From positions 62,001 to 126,000 of the forward strand of contig JACKLR010000003.1 in NCBI GenBank assembly GCA_024235795.1: a DNA stretch of 64,000 nucleotides. The letters run 5' to 3'. The position numbers and the translations under genes are program-made. Positions within the stretch are counted from its first letter, which is position 1. Each line of letters starts with the position of its first letter. Shown in pieces: positions 58,518-64,000 of the stretch. The notes beneath the pieces were generated by a model, which worked only from the letters and a program-made list of their open reading frames with translations, did not search any database and was not told where the DNA came from. The stretch comes from Burkholderiales bacterium. Its GTDB lineage: Bacteria; Pseudomonadota; Gammaproteobacteria; Burkholderiales; Nitrosomonadaceae.

Positions 58518-58533
58518 ATACTATATATTGTGG
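58518..58533. promoter_or_regulatory. nrdR box: Candidate NrdR box
   Basis: ATACTATATATTGTGG fits the NrdR consensus ACACWATATATWGTGT at most positions. NrdR represses ribonucleotide reductase genes when dATP is high. A weaker similar stretch (AATTTATATACTACCC) overlaps the -10 region about 38 bp upstream. NrdR usually binds paired boxes, so this fits loosely. Confidence 0.55.
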
Positions 58534-58640
58534 TTTTAACCGTTTTCGAGATTTTCAGATTTCGCTTGATATTGTCCTGATAACGCGTTGGAATCATAGC
58601 GGTTTATCTCATACCAATGATACAGGGAGAATCGAAAACA

Positions 58641-61505
58641 ATGCAGCTAGTCACAGAAACTTCAGCCCAGCAACCCGTTTCCAAACACAGTGCTTTTCCG
58701 GATATTCATACCGATCAGGAAAAATATTCGCACTATAAAGTCATTCGCCGCAATGGTGCGGTCGTCGCATTTGAACCGGTTAAAATTTCTGTCGCCATGA
58801 CCAAAGCATTTATTGCAGTCGATGGCGGTCAGGGTGCTGCATCCGTTCGTGTTCGTGAACTCGTAACGCGCCTGACCCAGGATGTCGTCAGTGCATTGTT
58901 GCGCCGCAAACCCGAAAGCGGCACGTTCCATATCGAAGATATTCAGGATCAGGTGGAGCTGGCGCTGATGCGTTCCGGCGAACATGATGTCGCGCGCGCC
59001 TATGTGCTTTACCGTGAAGAACGTGCACGCGAGCGGGCCAGATTAAAGGAAAAGACTGCTGCAAAAGCCCAGGAAGAAACGCTTTATGTTACCGATAAAG
59101 GGCAAAGAATACCGCTCGACCTCGCCCGGTTGACTGCCTTGATCGAGTCATCCTGCACCGCCCTGGGCGATGCCGTCAATCCATCCCTGATTCTCAAGGC
59201 TACGCTTCGCGAACTCTACGACGGTGTTACTGTTGAGGAAGTCAGAAAATCAGCAATTATGTCGGCTCGCGTTCTGATTGAAAAAGAACCTGCCTACGGC
59301 TATGTCACCGCACGCCTGCTGTTGAACAACATCCGCGCGGAAGTCCTCGGCGAAGAAGTCTCTCACGAAGCGATGCAGTCGCAATACGCCGAGTATTTCC
59401 CGTCCTTTATCAAAAAAGGCATTGAGGCCGGACTGCTCGATGACCGGCTTGCCCAGTTCGATCTGAAAAAACTGTCCAAAGCCCTGCAGGCCGACCGCGA
59501 TCTGCAGTTTGACTATCTCGGGCTGCAAACGCTGTACGACCGCTATTTCCTGCATATCAAGGAAAAGCGCATCGAACTGCCGCAGGCATTTTTCATGCGC
59601 GTCGCCATGGGGCTGGCGCTTAATGAAATCGACCGTGAAACGCGCGCAATAGAATTTTACAATGTCCTGTCCAGTTTCGATTTCATGAGCTCGACGCCAA
59701 CGCTGTTCAATTCCGGCACCTGCCGCTCGCAATTGTCTTCCTGCTATCTCACCAGCGTATCCGACGACCTCGACGGCATTTATGAAGCCATCAAGGAAAA
59801 CGCACTGCTTTCCAAATATGCCGGCGGTCTGGGCAACGACTGGACGGCGGTGCGCGCAATGGGTTCGCGTATCAAGGGTACCAACGGCAAATCGCAAGGT
59901 GTCGTACCGTTTCTTAAAGTGGTTTCCGATACTGCTGTAGCGGTCAATCAGGGTGGCAAACGCAAAGGCGCGGTGTGCGCTTATCTGGAATGCTGGCATC
60001 TGGACATCGAGGAATTTCTGGAATTGCGCAAAAACACCGGCGACGACCGCCGCCGCACGCATGACATGAATACCGCCACATGGATCCCCGATCTGTTCAT
60101 GAAGCGCGCCATGGAAGGCGGCGAATGGACGCTGTTCTCGCCGTCAGAAGTACCCGATCTGCACGAAAAATTCGGCCGCCAGTTTGAAGAAGCGTATCTG
60201 GCTTACGAAGACAAAGCGGCGCGCGGCGAAATCGAACTGCACAAAACAATTCCCGCAGTGCAGCTTTGGCGCAAAATGCTCAGCATGCTGTTTGAAACAG
60301 GCCATCCGTGGATCACTTTCAAGGATCCGTGCAACGTACGTTCGCCACAAAACCACGTTGGCGTGGTGCACAGTTCCAATCTGTGCACGGAAATCACGCT
60401 CAACACCAGCGAAAAGGAAATTGCCGTATGCAACCTGGGTTCAGTCAATCTGGTCGCGCACCTGAACAACGGCGAACTGGACAGGGACAAACTCAAGCGC
60501 ACCATCCGCACGGCGATGCGCATGCTCGACAATGTCGTGGATATCAATTTCTACGCCGTACCCAAAGCAAGGAATGCCAACCTGCGGCACCGCCCGGTCG
60601 GATTGGGCATTATGGGCTTTCAGGATTGCCTGCACCGTTTAGGCATCCCTTATTCTTCGGCCGAGGCCGTCGAATTCGCCGACCGCTCGATGGAAAGCGT
60701 CGCCTATGAAGCTTACTGGGCTTCCAGCGAACTTGCCAAGGAACGCGGCAGCTACAGCACGTATAAAGGCAGTCTGTGGGACAGAGGCATTCTGCCGCAC
60801 GAATCGCTCAGTCTGTTGGAAGAAGAACGCGGCGGTTATGTCGAAGCAGACTTGTCCACCTCGCTGGACTGGGAGGCATTACGCAAACAGATCAAAAAAC
60901 ACGGCATGCGCAATTCCAACTGCCTGGCGATCGCGCCGACGGCGACGATTTCCAATATAATCGGCGTTTCGGCAAGTATCGAGCCGACCTATCAGAATCT
61001 CTACGTCAAATCCAATCTGTCCGGCGAGTTTACCATTGCCAACAAATCGCTGGTCAGCGATCTGAAACAGCGCAATCTGTGGGATGAAGTCATGATCGCC
61101 GACCTCAAATATTTTGACGGCGCAATCAGCAAGATCGACCGCATACCGGACGAAATCCGCACACTATACGCCACCGCTTTTGAAATGGACCCCCGCTGGC
61201 TCATCGAAGCGGCCGCACGGCGCCAGAAATGGATTGATCAGGCGCAGTCGCTCAATATCTATATGTCGGGCGTTTCCGGCAAAAAGCTCGACGAAACATA
61301 CAAACTGGCCTGGCTGCGCGGTTTGAAAACGACGTATTATCTGCGCTCTATGGGCGCGACAGCTGCGGAAAAATCCACGGTGCAGGCGGGCTCGCTCAAC
61401 GCCGTTCCCGTGAATGGCGGCATTTCCAGCGACGGCAATCTGGCGGCAACGGCCGAAATCAAATACTGCGCCATTGACGACGAAAGCTGCGAATCCTGCC
61501 AATAG
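58641..61505 (+). CDS. nrdA: Class Ia ribonucleotide reductase, alpha subunit
   Basis: 954 residues from the ATG at 58641, which has AGGGAGA about 10 bp upstream; the ATG at 58617 has no such site. NrdA reduces ribonucleoside diphosphates. An ATP-cone (YKVIRRNGAVVAFEPVKISVAMTKAF, about residues 27-52) gives dATP inhibition, and a second cone-like module follows at about 140-240 (TDKGQRIPLDLARLTALIESSC). The catalytic barrel has FNSGTCRSQLSSCYL with the first redox Cys, and SSNLCTEITLN with the radical Cys and Glu. The C-terminus ends DDESCESCQ, the mobile cysteine pair re-reduced by thioredoxin. nrdB follows after 53 bp. Confidence 0.96.
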   Translation: MQLVTETSAQQPVSKHSAFPDIHTDQEKYSHYKVIRRNGAVVAFEPVKISVAMTKAFIAVDGGQGAASVRVRELVTRLTQDVVSALLRRKPESGTFHIEDIQDQVELALMRSGEHDVARAYVLYREERARERARLKEKTAAKAQEETLYVTDKGQRIPLDLARLTALIESSCTALGDAVNPSLILKATLRELYDGVTVEEVRKSAIMSARVLIEKEPAYGYVTARLLLNNIRAEVLGEEVSHEAMQSQYAEYFPSFIKKGIEAGLLDDRLAQFDLKKLSKALQADRDLQFDYLGLQTLYDRYFLHIKEKRIELPQAFFMRVAMGLALNEIDRETRAIEFYNVLSSFDFMSSTPTLFNSGTCRSQLSSCYLTSVSDDLDGIYEAIKENALLSKYAGGLGNDWTAVRAMGSRIKGTNGKSQGVVPFLKVVSDTAVAVNQGGKRKGAVCAYLECWHLDIEEFLELRKNTGDDRRRTHDMNTATWIPDLFMKRAMEGGEWTLFSPSEVPDLHEKFGRQFEEAYLAYEDKAARGEIELHKTIPAVQLWRKMLSMLFETGHPWITFKDPCNVRSPQNHVGVVHSSNLCTEITLNTSEKEIAVCNLGSVNLVAHLNNGELDRDKLKRTIRTAMRMLDNVVDINFYAVPKARNANLRHRPVGLGIMGFQDCLHRLGIPYSSAEAVEFADRSMESVAYEAYWASSELAKERGSYSTYKGSLWDRGILPHESLSLLEEERGGYVEADLSTSLDWEALRKQIKKHGMRNSNCLAIAPTATISNIIGVSASIEPTYQNLYVKSNLSGEFTIANKSLVSDLKQRNLWDEVMIADLKYFDGAISKIDRIPDEIRTLYATAFEMDPRWLIEAAARRQKWIDQAQSLNIYMSGVSGKKLDETYKLAWLRGLKTTYYLRSMGATAAEKSTVQAGSLNAVPVNGGISSDGNLAATAEIKYCAIDDESCESCQ

Positions 61506-61558
61506 GCTAACCGGCGTAATTGTGATCAAAGAAAGAATTCAAGAAAAGGAGTAAAAGC

Positions 61559-62779
61559 ATGCTGATATTTGAAGACGAGCCAACGCAAACGAAAAAACCC
61601 GTAAATCCCGCAAACCCCGGCAATCTTGCCGGCCCCTTGTTCAATGACTCGTTACCTGTCGGCAGCCATTATGCGCATGAAGACGCCACTGAAACACCCG
61701 CAGTTCAAGCGGATAATGCCGCCAACAACACCGGCGATGCGCCTGTCGCGGGCAGTCAGCAGCGCCGCGTCAGGGTGGAAGACAAAAAAATCATCAATTG
61801 CAGCGCCGATGTCAACCAACTGGTGCCGTTCAAATATAAATGGGCCTGGGAAAAATACCTCTCCGCCTGCGCCAACCACTGGATGCCGCAGGAAATCAAC
61901 ATGAGCCGCGATATCGCGTTGTGGAAAGACCCCAACGGCCTGACCGAGGACGAGCGCCGCATCGTCAAGCGCAACCTGGGTTTCTTCGTCACCGCCGATT
62001 CACTGGCGGCCAACAACATTGTGCTCGGCACCTACCGCCATATCACCAACCCGGAATGCCGCCAGTATTTGTTGCGCCAGGCGTTTGAAGAAGCGATTCA
62101 TACCCATGCGTACCAGTATATTGTCGAATCGCTCGGTCTTGACGAAGGCGAAATTTTCAATGCCTATCATGAAATCGAATCCATCCGCGACAAGGATGAA
62201 TTCCTGATTCCGTTTATCGATACACTGACCGATCCGGACTTTAAAACCGGCACGACGGAAACCGATCAGCAACTGCTCAAAAGCCTGATCGTATTCGCGT
62301 GCATTATGGAGGGTCTGTTTTTTTACGTCGGCTTTGCACAGATTCTGGCGCTTGGGCGGCAAAACAAAATGACCGGCTCGGCTGAACAATACCAATATAT
62401 TCTGCGCGACGAATCGATGCACTGCAATTTCGGCATCGATGTTATCAACCAGATTAAAATGGAAAATCCGCACCTCTGGACCAAGGCTTTCCGTGAGGAG
62501 ATTCTCGCATTGATGCGCAAGGCCGTTACCCTGGAATACCGCTACGCGGAAGACACCATGCCGCGCGGCGTGCTGGGTTTGAACGCACCGATGTTCAAGG
62601 AATATCTGCGCTATATCGCCAACCGCCGTTGCCAGCAGATCGGTCTGGATACGCTGTTCCCGGATGCGAACAACCCGTTCCCGTGGATGTCCGAGATGAT
62701 CGATCTGAAAAAAGAGAAGAATTTCTTTGAGACGCGGGTTATTGAGTATCAGACCGGTGGCGCACTCTCCTGGGATTGA
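61559..62779 (+). CDS. nrdB: Class Ia ribonucleotide reductase, beta subunit
   Basis: A 406-residue radical-generating subunit. The N-terminal 80 or so residues are a Pro/Ala/Asn-rich extension. The di-iron site is complete: the first acidic ligand lies in the WKDPNGLTEDERRIV region, AFEEAIHTHAYQYIVESL gives Glu, His and the radical-bearing Tyr at the E-x2-H-x3-Y spacing of E. coli E115/H118/Y122, and the second helix pair has CIMEGLFFYVGF and RDESMHCNFGIDVINQI. The Tyr marks it as a classical tyrosyl-radical class Ia protein. AAGGAG lies 8 bp before the ATG. It is an operon with nrdA. Confidence 0.96.
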   Translation: MLIFEDEPTQTKKPVNPANPGNLAGPLFNDSLPVGSHYAHEDATETPAVQADNAANNTGDAPVAGSQQRRVRVEDKKIINCSADVNQLVPFKYKWAWEKYLSACANHWMPQEINMSRDIALWKDPNGLTEDERRIVKRNLGFFVTADSLAANNIVLGTYRHITNPECRQYLLRQAFEEAIHTHAYQYIVESLGLDEGEIFNAYHEIESIRDKDEFLIPFIDTLTDPDFKTGTTETDQQLLKSLIVFACIMEGLFFYVGFAQILALGRQNKMTGSAEQYQYILRDESMHCNFGIDVINQIKMENPHLWTKAFREEILALMRKAVTLEYRYAEDTMPRGVLGLNAPMFKEYLRYIANRRCQQIGLDTLFPDANNPFPWMSEMIDLKKEKNFFETRVIEYQTGGALSWD

Positions 62780-62785
62780 TTTATT

Positions 62786-62892
62786 GCCTGCGCAAGCGAA
62801 TTGCTGCGTTGGGCGGTACTCAGAAACTCGCCTATCTAAATGATATGTCTCGTTTCCTGCGTTCCGTCCGCCTTGCACTTCTCTTGCTCGGC
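62786..62892. repeat. Intergenic imperfect palindrome, about 107 bp
   Basis: GCAAGCGAATTGC (62792-62804) pairs with GCACTTCTCTTGC (62875-62887) at 11 of 13 positions, and the inner GGCGGTACTCAGAAACTCG pairs with CGTTTCCTGCGTTCCGTCCGCC with a few mismatches or gaps. The whole nrdB-fumC gap can fold into one long hairpin. It has the look of a dispersed REP-like intergenic repeat, but no second copy was seen in this window. Confidence 0.55.
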
Positions 62893-62936
62893 TAATAACT
62901 CAGGTACTTTTTAGCTCGATAACAGGGTAAACAAAC

Positions 62937-64000
62937 ATGAACTACCGCGAAGAACGTGACGCCATGGGCGTCATGCAAGTGCCCGCAACCGCGCTGTGGG
63001 GCGCGCAGACGCAGCGCTCGCTGGAAAACTTCAAGATTTCCGGCGAACAGATGCCGCCCGCGCTGATACAGGCGCTGGCGCAGGTCAAGCGTAGCGCCGC
63101 CACCGTCAATCATGAGCTAGGCCTGCTCAATGCGGCAACCACCGCGGCGATTATTCAGGCGGCGGATGAAGTCATCGGCGGCCAGCATGACGACGAGTTT
63201 CCGCTGGTCATCTGGCAGACCGGTTCGGGCACGCAGACCAACATGAACATGAACGAAGTGCTCGCCAACCGCGCATCGGAACTGCTCGGCGGCGAACGCG
63301 GCATGGATCGCAAGGTGCACCCCAACGACGACGTCAACAAAGGTCAATCGTCCAACGACGTGTTTCCGACGGCGATGCATGTCGCCGCGGTGCAAGGCAT
63401 CCACCACCAGTTGATACCCGCTATCAACCTGCTGCGCGGCACGCTGGCCGGAAAAGCCGAAGCGTTTTCAGACATCGTCAAAATCGGCCGCACGCATCTG
63501 CAGGACGCCACACCGCTCACGCTCGGACAGGAATTTTCCGGCTATGTCGCGCAACTCGATCACGGCCTAAAGCATGTCGAAGCCGCCCTGCCCCATTTGC
63601 ACGAACTCGCGCTCGGCGGCACCGCCGTCGGCACCGGACTGAACGCGCATCCCGAATTTGCCAAACGTGTCGCCGATGAAATTGCTTATCTGACCAAACT
63701 GCCGTTCGTCACCGCGCCAAACAAGTTTGAAGCGCTGGCCAGCAACGACGCACTCGTCCATGCGCATGGCGCATTGAAAACGCTGGCCGCGTCGATGATA
63801 AAAATCGCCAATGACATCCGCTGGCTCGCATCGGGCCCGCGTTGCGGCATCGGCGAACTGAAAATCCCCGAAAACGAACCCGGCAGCTCGATCATGCCCG
63901 GCAAAGTCAACCCGACCCAGTCGGAAGCCATGACCATGCTGTGCTGCCAGGTCATGGGCAACGACGTTGCGATCAACATGGGCGGTGCGATGGGCAATTT
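62937..64000 (+). CDS. fumC: Class II fumarate hydratase (partial, 3' end outside window)
   Basis: 354 codons are present; the family is about 460 residues long, so about 100 are missing at the right edge. FumC interconverts fumarate and malate in the citric acid cycle. Seen in order: MNYREERDAMGVMQVPATALWGAQTQRS, VIWQTGSGTQTNMNMNEVLANRA (about residues 94-116), HPNDDVNKGQSSNDVFPTAMH, KIGRTHLQDATPLTLGQEFSGY with the catalytic His, and the fumarase/aspartase signature GSSIMPGKVNPTQSEAMTM with the catalytic Ser (about 318-336). The start ATG is 157 bp after nrdB. The codon usage is very GC-rich compared with the left half of the window. Confidence 0.96.
   Translation, partial: MNYREERDAMGVMQVPATALWGAQTQRSLENFKISGEQMPPALIQALAQVKRSAATVNHELGLLNAATTAAIIQAADEVIGGQHDDEFPLVIWQTGSGTQTNMNMNEVLANRASELLGGERGMDRKVHPNDDVNKGQSSNDVFPTAMHVAAVQGIHHQLIPAINLLRGTLAGKAEAFSDIVKIGRTHLQDATPLTLGQEFSGYVAQLDHGLKHVEAALPHLHELALGGTAVGTGLNAHPEFAKRVADEIAYLTKLPFVTAPNKFEALASNDALVHAHGALKTLAASMIKIANDIRWLASGPRCGIGELKIPENEPGSSIMPGKVNPTQSEAMTMLCCQVMGNDVAINMGGAMGN

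Overview
The window looks like a chromosomal segment of a betaproteobacterium. A Nitrosomonas-like ammonia oxidiser is my best guess, from overall gene content and the mix of insertion-sequence debris, but no nitrification gene is present to confirm it. The betaproteobacterial signs are an S-adenosylhomocysteine riboswitch ahead of ahcY, a homodimeric-type AceE/AceF pyruvate dehydrogenase, a linked flgM-flgN pair, and a 16S-tRNA(Ile)-tRNA(Ala)-23S-5S rRNA operon.

1-14.6 kb is core metabolism. After a methyltransferase, a small lipoprotein and a Tas-type aldo-keto reductase comes a long leftward block: metK, SAH riboswitch-ahcY, metF, a small membrane protein, folD, aceE, aceF, nadD, rsfS and an HDOD protein. 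metK, ahcY, metF and folD link the SAM cycle to one-carbon folate supply. 14.9-17.2 kb is a graveyard of transposases (a DDE transposase stub and a rearranged IS21 element), followed by flgN-flgM.

18.5-30 kb carries a membrane protein of unknown function, a VOC protein, a ceramidase-like membrane protein, radA, rfbC beside a decayed rfbA, an ABC exporter whose ATPase motifs are all degenerate, and two surface-polysaccharide genes (a CapD/WbpM-type dehydratase and a WecA/WbpL-type initiating transferase), then a class V aminotransferase. 30.4-34.4 kb is a MacAB-like export operon and an ExoD-family gene.

34.5-41.1 kb groups exported phosphodiester-active proteins: an EEP-family lipoprotein, an RNase T2, a frameshifted glycerophosphodiesterase and an OpgB-like phosphoglycerol transferase. 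An adhesin-E-like protein and a 152-bp MITE-like element lie among them. 41.4-44.0 kb is a complete IS21-family element with a 5-bp target duplication. Its istA is broken by a 19-bp tandem duplication, and an IS5-family remnant follows it.

45.2-50.9 kb is the leftward rRNA operon, with promoter, boxA-like sites, processing stems and terminator. Its 23S gene has an enlarged helix-9 region. The right end holds an Nramp-related transporter, an Atm1-type ABC exporter, a giant MFS-acyltransferase-acyl ligase fusion, nrdA-nrdB behind a candidate NrdR box, a long intergenic palindrome, and the first part of fumC, which runs off the edge.

I found no CRISPR array or prophage and no obvious undescribed multi-gene system. 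The best leads are the catalytically degenerate ABC exporter, the helix-9 expansion, the Nramp-like protein without the DPGN motif, and the two non-coding repeat elements.
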